DNA of 64,000 nt from NCBI RefSeq assembly GCF_036898095.1, contig NC_090751.1, forward strand, positions 88,445,604 through 88,509,603, read 5' to 3'. The position numbers were made by a program, and so were the translations under genes. Of this stretch, positions 10,346-24,799 are shown one piece after another; within the stretch, counting starts at the first letter, position 1; each line of letters begins with the position of its first letter. Under the pieces are notes generated by a model. That model made no database searches, was not told the origin of the DNA, and was given only the letters and a program-made list of their open reading frames with translations. The stretch is from Palaemon carinicauda (lineage: Eukaryota; Arthropoda; Malacostraca; Decapoda; Palaemonidae).

Positions 10346-10358
10346 CCGTCACCAAGAT

Positions 10359-10665
10359 TCAGCATGGGAATGAAATGCCGTGCTGAAGCTCAATGACTTC
10401 ATCAAGGCATTCTCTCATTAAGAGGGTCAACATCCGGAACTTGTCGCAGAGAATGTAAGGGTTTAGCTTTGACAAGTCCAGGTCCACTATCAATGCCGAC
10501 GAGCCTTTCTTCGGAATTGTGAACAGGCGGCCTTGGAACTTCAGTGATCGAACCCGTTTGATTGCTTTCTTCTTGAGTAACACTGTGGTGTACTCTTTCA
10601 GGATGGGAGTGGGTTTCTAGAAGAAGGTCACTGGTGGAGGAGGAGAACCTTGTGGCCATTTCCAC
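10359..10665 (-). pseudogene. DIRS-B reverse transcriptase N-terminal fragment
   Basis: Residues 'GRLFTIPKKGSS', 'VDLDLSKLNPYILC' and 'KFRMLTL' correspond to the fingers region of DIRS reverse transcriptases. The catalytic YLDDW palm box is not present, because the frame ends about 20 codons after FRMLT. Two overlapping frames cover it, indicating at least one frameshift. Confidence 0.65.
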
Positions 10666-10755
10666 CCCAAACCTTTAGAGATTATGCTATTCGACCAATA
10701 ACTGAAGGTCCAATGTTCTCAAAAGTGGTAAAGTCTCCCCCCTACCGGGACCACC

Positions 10756-12394
10756 TCATTGTGAGGGAGTGAATCTAGGTCCTTTCCCTCCCCGGGCACC
10801 CCTTGTCCTAGGTCCACCTTGTTGGCGGAACTGTCCTCTACCCCTGTAGCTTCCTCTCTGGTGTCCACGAAAGGAACCTGAGGGTTCGTAGCTAGGGTTG
10901 TATGCAGGTGAGGGCATCCAAACGGGGTTGGGCTGTGTACCTGGGGGATCAGTGAGGTAGACCACCTGTTGAGGGGGATTCGGATGCAGAGACGTCGAAG
11001 CAGAGGGAGACTGTGATGACGAGTGGGTAACTGACGATTGATGGTAGTGACCCCGGTTCGTCTTGTAAGGGGTAAATCTCTGCTTCTTCTTGAAGAAAGC
11101 TTGCTTTTGGGCTTCGACCTTCTTTTTGGCAGTGAGGCCCCACCTCACCTGCAAATTTTGGTTTGCTCTCGCATCGTCTTGTAGAACCTTGTTCACCTCC
11201 TCCTAAGGGAAGAGGGTTTTACCCCAGCAGGAGGAAGCTATCAGCCTGTTCGGTTCATGTCTGATAGAGGCCTCAGACAGAACGTATTTCCTACAACTAA
11301 CCCGAGCAGACCAAAAATCGTGTAGGTCGATTTGGTAGGACAGAGATAGGTTCTTCGTGAATATCCGAAACAAGGTCTCAGTGGGATAAAGCAAGGCTAG
11401 GGACTCCACGAGGTGGGGTCCGTCTCTTTAAGAGCCAGCATGGCAGAACCTTCTTTGACAGCTTGAATATTAAGACCTGTCAATTTTCCGTAATAGGCAA
11501 GGTAATAATGGGAGCAGTTGTAAATATGGCGTAGGCCCCTTTGTGTGGGGTGAGCTTGGAATTAGCGTACCCCCAGACCGACAACGTCCTGGCCCAGACA
11601 GCTTGGGTCCTGCTCTTTAGGAAATATTACCGTTACCTTCGGTACCTTGTCTAACCTAACCAAGGCATGCTCTTTCAAACGGACGAATCCGTTGAATGGG
11701 AATTCTAGTCCCGGAGGGTAAATTCTAGGTCCTCTAGAGGGCCGGCGCCTATGCCATCCAGAGTTATGGTACCATCTATATATGGAGCATGTAAGGCAAA
11801 CCTCCATGGGTTGTTTTTATCGAAGGGGGTTAACTTCGATGCGTCTGGGGCTGAAGGGGGAGGCATCCGAGTTCCTGAACGGATCAGATTCGCCACCATA
11901 TCTTTGAGCTCCGTCATAGCTCCTTGGCTTGCCCTAGAATGTGTTGTATCTGCTGTTGTATCTGCTCTTTAACCATATCCCTGATCAGGTTGGCGGGGAA
12001 GGAGGGATCCTGAGCACGACCCGCTGACGAAGCCCTGGACTTAGCGGACTTCGTCTTTTTAGCAGTCACGGTTTTATGCAAAGTAATATGAACATCAGGA
12101 TCCTTTGAGGGTCCAGGGACCGGTGACGCAGATAATGGCAAAGATGAAGACTTAAAACTCATCACCACCTACCTGCTCGTCCATGGATTCGACGTTCAAC
12201 TCTAGAGAGGACACGTCCCCCGCCAATAAAGCTTCCTCTTCCGTTGGGATGGTTGCTCTAACCGCCTCAATTAACGGGGCCGCTGTCTCCGGTGGAACTG
12301 CCGCAGTAGTAGAGCCCGGGAACAGGCAAGAGGCCATGTCTCCGTCGAGGAGATAGGGTGCGCCAGATGGAGCATTCCTTCCAAAGCTTGACAC
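10756..12394 (-). pseudogene. DIRS-B Gag-like protein, frameshifted
   Basis: Pieces in several minus-strand frames join logically. An acidic, Ser/Pro-rich N-terminus (12394-12152) leads to a Lys/Ser segment, a middle region with 'DKNNPWRFALHAPYIDGT', a conserved stretch 'SARVSCRKYVLSEASIRHE' (about 11310), and an RGG-rich, probably RNA-binding tail at 10756-11000 ('RGSYRGRGQFRQQGGPRTRG'). It sits directly upstream of the RT fragment. It has no recognisable zinc knuckle. Confidence 0.55.
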
Positions 12395-12500
12395 CCAAGG
12401 GCGGAGAGCAGCTCTTGCAGCCCGGAGAGATTCATCATCACCCTGAAAGAGGTGAGGGGATTAGTGATGAAGGAGAAGACCGTTCCCCGCAATAAGCGAT

Positions 12501-12870
12501 GTATATATATATAAAGAACAAATTAAATCATCGCCAAAGGATACCAAAAGGAAAAAATTAGAACCAACTTACATCATCGTTCAGGAGTAGGGAGGACAGC
12601 TCGTAGCAGAGCGTGCATGACTCCAGGAACCATACCATGTAGGGGGCTTGTCCCGGTTCCGAGAAAAGGGTATGGCACAATGCGCATAAGACCGGCATAG
12701 GTCTTGGCCCTGGGGATCATTAAAGGCGTTGGGGCAACTCTTGGCCGCGCAGCAGACCTTCTGTAAAAGAAAGGAGACATAAGTCTGGATGTTCCTTGAG
12801 ACTCTGGTCAGTGATCCTATTCACAGGCTGGGATCAACCAAAGTATCTAGAAAACAATAATATATATGTA
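12501..12870. other. No recognisable feature
   Basis: AT-rich stretch with a possible remnant of the DIRS-B 5' region. I see no gene, RNA or repeat that I can support. Confidence 0.3.
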
Positions 12871-13139
12871 CAGTGATCCCTCGCTACTTCGCGGTTCGAC
12901 TATCGCGGATTCACCACTTCGCGGATTTTTTTCATAACGCATGTATATACATATATTGCGGATTTTCCGGAACATTAAAAAATACCGCGATGTGACCGAT
13001 GGTGCGAGATTGGAGAAAGTAAGGAAAATTGAATCATGATTGATTTTCAATATAAATGAAACTTTGAGGAGCAACAAAGATATCATTTGTTAGAGAGATA
13101 GAGAGAGGTAAGGAATGGGAGGTAGTGAAAAGTATAGCC

Positions 13140-13141
<2 letters not shown>

Positions 13142-13178
<37 letters not shown>

Positions 13179-13650
13179 TTGTTTTAAATGTAATACAGTA
13201 AACAAAAAAATTTGATAGGTTATAACACATTGGTGCTTAAGTAATATCAACTGTATAGACGGTTTGAATAAGTTAAGAAATGGTATAAACGATACTTTGT
13301 TAGTGTATTCGTACGCTCTCAAGAGCGGCAGCTAGACGTCAGCTGATCTGATCACAGCCAAAAGTAAAACAAAAAGAAGTCAATAATACTCAATTTTTAA
13401 AACACACCCGAAATTTAAAAACAAAAGTACATGCTTTCTTAATGTGCAATTAACTATTTAAAGAGTAGCAATTTTCTAGAAATAAAATGATGTTTCCCAA
13501 AAAATAGTGGTTTGCTGATGAAATCGGATGCCGTATTTTTAGCAACGATTGAAATGGATGTAAACTCGGCATAATTTTTTCGTTTTGTATTTAATTGACA
13601 CTAAGAAAACTAATTTTAGTTTCTTCATCTATATGTAAGTATTGTATAAC

Positions 13651-13706
<56 letters not shown>

Positions 13707-14188
13707 TGTTATTTTAAATGTAATAAACAAAAAAAATTTGATAGGTTATAACACATTGGTGCTTATGTAATATCAACTGTATAGACGGTTTGAATAAGTT
13801 AAGAAATGGTATAAACGATACTTTGTTAGTGTATTCGTACGCTCTCAAGAGCGGCAGCTAGACGTAAGCTGATCTAATCACAGCCAAAAGTACAGCCAAA
13901 AGTAAAACAAAAAGAAGTCAACAATACTCGATTTTTAAAACACACCCGAAATTTAAAAACAAAAGTACACGCTTTCTTAATGTGCAATCAACTATTTAAA
14001 GAGTAGCAATTTTCTAGAAATAAAATGATGTTTCCCAAAAAATAGTGGTTTGCTGATGAAATCGGATGCCGTATTTTTAGCAACGATTGAAATGGATATA
14101 AACTCGGCATAATTTTTTAGTTTCGTATTTAATTGACACTAAGAAAACTAATTTTAGTTTCTTCATCTATACGTAAGTATTGTATAAC

Positions 14189-14239
<51 letters not shown>

Positions 14240-14431
14240 CAGCTGTTGTAATCGAATGCCGTGTTTTTGTTTCGTGAGAATTTCATCGCCACGACTAACA
14301 ACAACATACTGTACTGAACTTTACAGTATTATACAGACTACTGTAATATGATAAAATAAAATATTTGTAATAACCTATTTTATATGAAATGGGGCTATTT
14401 TTTTGTTTAAAATTTACATTTACGTACGTAA

Positions 14432-14477
<46 letters not shown>
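13142..14477. repeat. Four GA/CT microsatellite tracts
   Basis: (GA)n at about 13142-13176, 13654-13704 and 14191-14236, and (CT)n at about 14437-14477. The first three punctuate the tandem duplication. They yield short Arg-Glu repeat frames that are not genes. Confidence 0.95.
13177..14190. repeat. 0.53-kb tandem duplication inside the pogo-like element
   Basis: Copy 1 (13177-13655) and copy 2 (13705-14190) share long stretches, for example 'gacggtttgaataagttaag', 'gtattcgtacgctctcaaga' and 'gcaacgattgaaatggat', at roughly 96% identity by eye. The offset is 526-538 bp, the difference coming from small indels. Each copy is bounded on both sides by a (GA)n tract, which suggests unequal crossover or slippage through the GA tracts. 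Confidence 0.85.
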
Positions 14478-14480
<3 letters not shown>

Positions 14481-15204
14481 AATTGTTTTCCTGCTTTGCT
14501 ACGTATGTATGATTTTATATAGATACGGTAAATAATATTTGTAATAACATATTTTCTAAAAGCTTTTACTGTAATATCATTATTTATCACTTTCATCATG
14601 CGCGTTAAATGCCTTCGTTTGTTTATTACGATCGAAGATGGACCGCCGTTTCAGGCGGCGTCATAAAGAAAAACATTTGATTTGGAAGTCCTAGGTAAAA
14701 TTAAGTAAAACATTGGTAATAACAAAAATCAACATACTGTATAATCAATATAATCGATGCAAAAACTAACCTATACACAGATGTGTTCACTAAATGCGTT
14801 TGTTTCTTCATTATGATCAGAAATAAACGTAAACAAAACATTGGTTGCCATTTTTTATCGTGCTTTTTGGCGTGTTTAGGAAACGCATGATATAAAATCG
14901 CCTTTAATATTTGTGCCTGTTTTAGTTTAGGGTACTGTAGTACATGCATTAAGTGTTCTGTACATTAAAGGGAAGTTTGTTAACAGTACTACGTACAAGG
15001 GAAGGTTTTAAAAGTCTGAATATACATGTTAAATAAATACGTAAATATGGTGTCACTACTTCGCGGATTTTCACCTATCGCGGTCGGGTCTGGAACCTAT
15101 CTACCGCGATAAACGAGGGCTCACTGTATATGTATATATTTGTACATGTATATAATATATATGTATATATTTATGCATATATTTAATTATATATATGTAT
15201 ACAT

Positions 15205-15336
15205 ATGGATAAATATCCATACAACATCGTGTTCAAATAGAAATAAATTTCTACTTCATACTTGGGATCGAACGCTAGCCCCTTCTAATGAAAAGGCCAG
15301 GTCGAAACCAACCCTGCCATGAGAGGCCATTTTCCT
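15205..15336 (-). repeat. tRNA-derived SINE
   Basis: On the minus strand the head reads 'ctctcatggcagggttggtt' (A-box-like TGGCAGGGTTGG). About 40 bases later comes 'agcgttcgatcccaag' (B box GTTCGATCC). A body and an AT-rich tail follow. The spacing fits a Pol III internal promoter. The secondary structure of a functional tRNA is not apparent, so this is a SINE rather than a tRNA gene. Confidence 0.6.
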
Positions 15337-15445
15337 GGATAACATTAATTATGTGTGCCTAACATGGTTCTATAATTGCTAGCTAGAGCCACAAATTAAT
15401 ATATTAAAGTCAAGTAACCACGTAACATGTAACTATAAACCTCAT

Positions 15446-15649
15446 CGGTAAAATAATGTTAACCTCGGTTCTGAACGTCTGAGTGATCTCCGGTGAAGCC
15501 GAAGATCCGGTGACAAAGGTCCGTAATAATGAAATTGTGAACATCAGCGGTAAGATAATGTTAACCTCAATGCTGAACGTCTGTGTGATCTCCGGTGAAG
15601 CCGGAGATCCGGTGAAAAAGGACCGTAATAATGAAATTGTGTTTAATCA
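15446..15649 (+). repeat. 102-bp tandem duplication (two units)
   Basis: 'cggtaa…ataatgttaacctc … gatctccggtgaagcc … ccgtaataatgaaattgtg' occurs at 15446 and again at 15548, with about ten differences. The unit length is a multiple of three, and both units read open in one plus-strand frame, but nothing else supports coding. Confidence 0.8.
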
Positions 15650-16655
15650 TGAAAAAGGTTCGTGTGCATAAGGCCGAAACCGGAGTCTGAGTGCCGGGTT
15701 TCACCGTAGCACTCCAAATATCTGACTAGTTTCCAACCCAATGAGTATCCATTATAGCGGAGTAGAACTCAAGGCGGAGAGGGTGAACGTTCCGAAGAGA
15801 ACGGAACACGGGTGGCGGCATAAAATGAGCCCAAAGTAATGACTCATACACGAACGGAACCTATTAATAATGCTAGCTATATTAACAGTAACCACATCAA
15901 TAAAACTTAAATATAATCAAACGTAATATCATAAACCCGTAGAAGGAGAGGGGGAAGGGATAACTCGTGATCGTATAAAACGAAAAACGGGAAATCCACC
16001 TCTTCTTACTCGAGATTAAGAAAGAAAACAAGAGAAAGGGTACCTCGTAACTGTAGTAACAGAACACGAGAACTCCATGCTCACACTCTCATGGTTACAT
16101 TATAAAGAACACAATAATATGATATAAGAATAATAATAAAATTGTAATAACCAAGAACGAAGAATAACGACAGCGTAACAAATGAATATAAAGATATACA
16201 GTAGTCTAAAAACGACCACCTTCCCGAGGCGGGTACTTAAAACTATAACAAAGCCAAGAACGTTATTCTTCGTTCGTCCAAATTGGACTTGCTAGCAAAA
16301 AAATACCATAGTAAAAACAATAAAAAAATAATAATAATAATGGTCATAAATCGTAAGTGATATAACCTAGATGACAGAGTACCAGATGGGCAATATTAAC
16401 TTGAAATACTAGCAAAGCGAACAATGCCAAAATGGCTGCCGACACCGAGGAAGGCCAAGCTGCTCCCAAAATTAAAATCCACATTACTGGAAAGAGAACA
16501 AATGCCTGGTACTGTAAAAAGCTGTCAAAACAAACTATGGTACTTAACATTGGTAAAGGTGAAGTAGCAGCGTCAGTCATGATGAATTAACGCCAAACAC
16601 GGGAAAAAACACCAAGAGCACAAACAAAAACGACTTAGCGAGCAAGTCCAAAACA
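15650..16655. other. No recognisable feature
   Basis: AT-rich DNA with short ORFs on both strands that have no family resemblance. One possible short simple (AAT) tract lies near 16330. Confidence 0.3.
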
Positions 16656-16866
16656 GAAGGATGCCCTAGAGGGCGCTCGTGTTAGATGTCGGTGGCGTGG
16701 TCCAAGTGTGGTTTCTAGGGCCTCTGTTACGGCCCTTCCCTTTGATGAAGGAATTATCTAAATGGAAGATAGCCTGTGAATAGTGGTTTTCACACGCCCC
16801 TGATGTATACACGACACTCACAAGGTGCTCGCGCGAGGGTAGTAACCTCTGCATTCCATGCTTTTA
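16656..16866 (-). repeat. 211-bp dispersed repeat, right inverted copy
   Basis: Reverse complement of 713-923. The differences are single substitutions (for example 'ggctatcttcc' against 'ggctgtcttcc', read in the same direction). The flanks beyond 16866 do not resemble those beyond 713. Confidence 0.75.
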
Positions 16867-18682
16867 AAAAAAGGATTCTGACATAAAAATTTTTCTTTAA
16901 TATAAATTATTCTCTCACCATCTTGGATAGAACCAATATAGAGGGAAAAATCAAGGAGAGCTTATATGCATCCAAATAAGGTCTAAATAAAAGGGAAAAG
17001 AGGTGCTCCCTTCTTGTTAAAGGAGTGGTCACTTCAAAGCTCTATCTAGGCCTCTGAATTTAAAAATGTTTGAAATTTTTAGGTTTTCTGGACAAATGTC
17101 CTTAAGATTGAAATAAATAACACTAAACAGAACTGCAAAGCATAAAAGGCTTAAGCATAAACGTTTGATCAAGCAAATAATGGAATGACCACTGCACTCC
17201 AAGAAGAGAAAGAAAAGAGGAACAAGAGCCAGACTCTATTTCTCATCATTGACTTATGTCGCGACCACTATCTTAAACGAGATGCTTCTTGTCCTAAGAG
17301 TGAGCTAGGCTCGGTAAACAGCCTGCTGAGCGGCTACCACAGATCTTAGTGAGAGCTTATTCAAGGGCTGGTGGGTATTCATATTCCCAGAGAGCTAGAA
17401 GGTTGTCTGGAGTTTCCAGACTCCAGCCTTCAACACTTGACTCACAGAGATTCTTCTAGAAGACTAATATAGAACCAATCCCTCTCACTTTGTGAGCTTG
17501 AACTGGTTCTTCCAGATCATCAGCCCAAGGAAGATATGCTCTCCTAATATTTTCTCAAAGCCGCTTCCCCTTCCACCCGCTGGCTCTGACAAACCACTTA
17601 AGATAGCAGCTGGGACTTTCGAGGGGGTTTGTGCTGCTGGGAAAGTATTAGTAAAGGACTCATGTTTGTAGAGTTAGGAAAAATAAAAATTGCTTTAACA
17701 ATTTATTTGTTCATACCCAAATACAAACCATCGTCCTTTACATAGGAGACTCGCCCTTAGGCGGGAGGAAGTCCCCTTTCCAACTAGCTGGAAAACTTAC
17801 CCAAGATAAATCAGAACTTGTGCATCTGGGACACTGAAAGAGTTAAGGATCCTACCACCATATGTACTTGTACTTTAGTAATAGCAGAGGGTCCATAGCC
17901 CTGGCTTCAAGTGTTCTTCTGAGCCAAAGGGTTTCCCTGAATCAGTGTTGCATACATAAATGATAATGGGTTCGCCCGATTATGTAACACTCCCACTCAT
18001 GAGGAGTATGGGGGAACCAAAAAAAAAAAAAAGAGGAGAGACTATAGTACCTGAGCACAGAATAGCCACATTCAGATTGTGGCTTAATCCAGGAGAGGGA
18101 GGACTGAAAAGAAAAGAAAAGGCCAGTCAATCTTTCCTTTTATTCTAGAATCACATGTAACTCTTGCCCTTGATCTGATGTTAAAGGTCCTGTGAGAAGA
18201 GCCAAAGTAGCTATACCACTCGCTTTGGAGCTACAACAGGTCTAAGGCAATGGGGAGTAAACATTGTCTGACATTTTTTCACCTTTGAATATAATTCCTG
18301 CATCACAAATTGTGCTTACACTTCTGACTTTCTGCACTCTGACTGGAGTTCTTCCTGAAGAAGAAAGAGAGGGTGCGAAGGGGTCCAGTCAATGACTTCC
18401 CTTAGCCCTGAAGAAAGTGTTCTTGGCTACTATTTCTTCACTATCTCAGCGGTGACGAAAGGTGTTGCCGGTGTGCCCACAAAGCACAAGAGTAAACAAA
18501 TCAGATCCTTGGTTATTTTTCCCTGAATTGCAGTCAGGAAGAAGACACCAGGAGTCAGGGGTTGATTGATTTGGTTTTTGAACCATGATACCGGGTATGA
18601 AGGAGGACAACACTTTTCTTCATTTACGAAAATATGGAACGTAAAAGGAGAGACTATGCGCCCCGTAGACTTATTCCGCTAT
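16867..18682 (-). other. Decayed DNA including a terminus of another DIRS-like family
   Basis: No gene recognised. About 17690-18150 parallels the 3' terminal region of the DIRS elements further right: 'ttaggaaaaataaaaattgc', then 'ccaaatacaaaccat', then 'gactcgcccttaggcgggag', and later 'ggccagtcaatctttcc…ttc'. The wording is diverged, so this is likely a related family. A poly(A)-like tract lies at about 18019. Confidence 0.4.
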
Positions 18683-18947
18683 TGCACTGAAATTGTGCAG
18701 TGGCTACTTTCCTCTTGGTAAGGGTAGAAGAGACTCTTTAGCTTTGGTAAGCAGCTCTTCTAGGAGAAGAACACTCCAAAATCAAACCATTGTTCTCTAG
18801 TATCGGGTAGTGCCATAACCTCTGTACCATGGTCTTCCACTGTCTTGGGTTGGAGTTCTCATGCTTGGGAGTACACTCGGGCACACTGTTCTACTTAGTT
18901 TCTCTTCCTCTTGCTTTGTTAAAGTTTTTATAAATTATATGGGAAAT
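18683..18947 (-). repeat. Dispersed 'agcccagtgagg' repeat, one half (split by the DIRS nest)
   Basis: The reverse complement matches the intact copy at about 58140-58400 ('gaacaatggtttgattttgg', 'gtgtgcccgagtgtacc'). It stops at 18947 after 'gggaaat', where DIRS-1 begins. Its continuation resumes at 47068 with 'atttattttggtgttactg', exactly the order seen in the intact copy. Confidence 0.85.
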
Positions 18948-19797
18948 ATGACAAATTCATAGATAATTTGTATTTTTCCTAACTATACAAACCTTAGCTA
19001 TTTAATAAGGGTATTACTTTCGGCGTAGCTGAAATGACGAGCCATTAAAATTTAACAAGGGTTTACTACCCACACCGTTAGTTAAAGGGGGTAGGGGAGG
19101 GCAGCTTGCTACCACCCCCCCCCCCCCCCCTCACACACACCTGTGCTTGAACTCACTTTGCTTGGAGGTAGGACTTCCAAGGGGGATGGGGCTGGTGGGC
19201 AAGTTTGGTTAAATAGCTAAGGTTTGTATAGTTAGGAAAAATACAAATTATCTACGAATTTGTCATTTGTTCCGTAACTGGAATACAAACCATGCTATTT
19301 AATAGGGGTGACTCACCCATTAGGAAGGGTGGACGTCCCAGCCAGTACTGGCTTTTGGCTTCACCCGGGGGCTCGTTATTTGAGTGTGTAAGCACCCAAG
19401 AAATAAGGAGTCCCTGCACCTCGCTAGAACCTTGCTACGCAAGGACTGCGGCCTACGCAAGCTGTGTGTGTAGGTATGAAGAAGTGTGACTCGTCCTAGG
19501 AAGTTGTTCTGAAGTTCTTTAGATGGAAACTAGTAGACTAGGACTTTGCCAATACCACCTCATCAGGGTATGGGGACATAACAGTATTAACTTGATACTA
19601 GGAGCACAAGGGAGCATGGTTTACCTGCAGTGGTTTGAGGTCAGCTATGCAGAGAACCCAGGATGCTGCTTTCCCCAAGAGAGGGGATGATGAAGAAAAG
19701 AATAAGGGCCAGTCAAACCTTTTCATTCATGCAAACTAAAACCGGGTAACAATGCTCTCAACCTTCTGCTACTTGTCCAATAAGTTAGCTTGAGGTT
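18948..19797 (-). repeat. 3' terminal region of DIRS-1 with internal inverted repeats
   Basis: Begins 'atgacaaattc' and contains 'ggaaaaatacaaattatct' and its inverse 'agataatttgtatttttcc', plus the terminal repeat 'ccgtaactggaatacaaacc' at about 19274. A run of about 18 C lies near 19117-19132. DIRS 3' ends carry a region complementary to both outer ends, thought to template circularisation of the cDNA. This architecture fits. Confidence 0.7.
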
Positions 19798-20456
19798 TTA
19801 AACTAGCTGTTGTGCAGCCACCACAGGGCCGGTAGAGAACGTATCGAGCCTCCTGTGGGTCACGTCTTGCAGGTAGTGGGCTGTGAACGTTGTTTGACGC
19901 TTCCACACCCCCGCTTGAAGGACCTGCTTCACAGAGAAATTTCTTTTGAAGGCCAGGGACGTAGCTATGCCCCTGACATCATGTGCTCTAAAGCGACGTG
20001 ACGGAGGAGGATCTGGATTCAAGGCCAGATGAATGACCCTACGAATCCATGCAGAGATGGTGTTCTTGATGACCCTCCTCTTAGTCCTCCCTGTGTTGAC
20101 GAATAATGCTGGCACATGAGGACGGACTGCAGCTGTTCTTTTGAGGTATAGCCTCAAACTCCTTACTGGGCATAGTAAGAGATGGTCTGGGTCATCTGTT
20201 ACAGAGCGGAGACTAGACATCCGGAAGGAGTCGAACCGAGGATCCGCTACTCCAGGATTCTGAGTCTTGGCAATAAACTCAGGGACGAAGCTGAACGTTA
20301 CCTCCCCCCTCCCCCCATCCCCTTGAATGGGCGATGTCATACGAGAGACCATGACGTTTGCTAACACGCTTGGCCAAAGCCAAAGCTAGCAGAAACACCG
20401 TCTTCCAGGTTAGGTGGCGATCTGATGCCTGGCGTAATGGTTCATAGGGAGGTCTC
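19798..20456 (-). pseudogene. DIRS-1 tyrosine recombinase, C-terminal part
   Basis: The C-terminal catalytic half has box II 'RAHDVRGIATSLAFK' (HxxR) and the terminal 'VWKRQTTFTAHYLQD', which holds the H and the nucleophilic Y. The first catalytic Arg box ('LAKRVSKRHGLSYDI') lies upstream in another frame. A frameshift near 20310, in a C/G-rich run, separates the two. The N-terminal half is deleted. Closely similar to the recombinases at 30.3 and 39.6 kb. Confidence 0.85.
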
Positions 20457-20460
20457 TTAA

Positions 20461-20759
20461 CCTGTTAAGCGTCCCCCCTGGACCAGGTTGCCGCTAACGT
20501 ACCGTCACGCTATTTTTGCCCTGAGCAGTCATTTCACTAATGATAATTTTTCAAAGTTAATATCATCTCTTTATGCTTATAATTCATATTTATAGTTAAA
20601 AATAAAGATATTAATTCAATGGTGGAATAAAAAAAACAATTAATACTACAATTATTTCATTTCAAAAGGCTACATACAGTAATACTGGATATTCTAATGG
20701 GTTCTTTTTATGTTCAATCGTAAATCTTACACCAGGCTCAGCAATAAAAGCAAAGGGAC

Positions 20760-20764
<5 letters not shown>
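20461..20764. other. AT-rich insert of unknown origin in DIRS-1
   Basis: Unrelated to the DIRS family. Together with the microsatellite that follows, it replaces the RT-RNase H region. Begins 'ctgttaagcgtcccccctgg'. Could be the end of another transposon, but no terminal repeats are visible. Confidence 0.35.
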
Positions 20765-24100
<3,336 letters not shown>

Positions 24101-24420
24101 ATTTTCATACTAAAATAAATTTTTTAATATTCTTACCCGCTGGTTATATAAGAATGGCTAAAGTCCCTGGACACCCCTGCAGAAAATTCAAAATCTCGCG
24201 CGGCTTATCGCAGATATGCCAGGTGTACATTAGCGCCCTCGCGGTACTACAGGTAGAACTATACCAAACCACTTCAGATTTTCCATGCCCCATGGTCTCT
24301 AGAGGGGAGGAGGGTGGGTTTTTAACTTATATAACCAGCGGGTATGTTCAAAAATTTATTTTATTATGAAAATATCATTTTTAAATATAAAACTTACCCG
24401 CTGGTTATATAAGAATGGCT
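24101..24420 (-). repeat. DIRS-D 3' terminal inverted repeat and complementary region
   Basis: 'cttacccgctggttatataa' occurs at about 24134, inverted as 'ttatataaccagcgggta' at about 24328, and again direct at about 24402. Outer repeat plus internal inverted and direct copies match the DIRS terminus plan. Confidence 0.75.
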
Positions 24421-24799
24421 GATTGACACCGTTGGCGGCAGGTCAGAGACAGCTACATATTTGGAAATTCACTTAAGAGTTACATAAACAACTTAAGAGG
24501 TTATCACCTGATAAGGAAGCTAACAGCAATGCTCTGCCTCATTTTGTCTGCTATCCTTAGAAGATCCAGCGGTCCACCCAGGGGACTGATGATCTCTAGG
24601 AGCTGTCAAATGGTTCAATAACCTATAACATGACAGGACCTCAACTAATACCCTTGTTCCAGGCACTCTCTAGGAACAAAATGACCACCTGACTAGATCA
24701 AATATTGCTGACCAATCTTCACGTACAATCATAAAAAACATATATAACATATATAACGAGTGATCCCAAAATGTAGACATACTCATAAAGAGCCTGGAT

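Larger units (their letters stand above)
10350..12500 (-). mobile_element. DIRS-B: 5' part of a second DIRS-type element
   Basis: On the minus strand there is a Gag-like region followed by the first RT boxes. The order and RT wording ('FTIPKKGSS', 'DLSKLNPYI', 'KFRMLTL') are DIRS-like. The remainder of RT, RNase H and recombinase are absent. The FRMLT box is present both here and at the start of DIRS-A, so the two are not simply one element split by the LINE. Confidence 0.65.
12871..15126. mobile_element. Non-autonomous pogo/Tigger-like DNA transposon with TA target duplication
   Basis: The left end 'CAGTGATCCCTCGCTAC…CGCGG' is matched by the reverse complement of the right end, 'CAGTGAGCCCTCGTTTATCGCGG'. 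TA flanks both sides (12869-12870 and 15127-15128), as in the Tc1/mariner-pogo superfamily. CAGT…CCTCG termini rich in CGCGG are characteristic of Tigger-like elements. The 2.26-kb interior has no transposase frame. It consists of a duplicated 0.53-kb segment and GA/CT microsatellites. Confidence 0.75.

Noticed and set aside
3985..10350. DIRS-A and DIRS-B as one element split by the LINE
   Set aside because: The FRMLT region occurs on both sides with different surrounding residues, so a simple split does not fit.
15262..15336. Functional tRNA gene
   Set aside because: A and B boxes are present but the stems do not pair convincingly and a SINE body follows.
713..16866. One 16-kb DNA transposon with 211-bp TIRs
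   Set aside because: No target duplication beyond the arms, the left arm lies inside another terminus, and no transposase is present.
19798..20456. Phage-type integrase or prophage
   Set aside because: Tyrosine recombinases here are linked to YLDDW reverse transcriptases and inverted termini, which is the DIRS plan.
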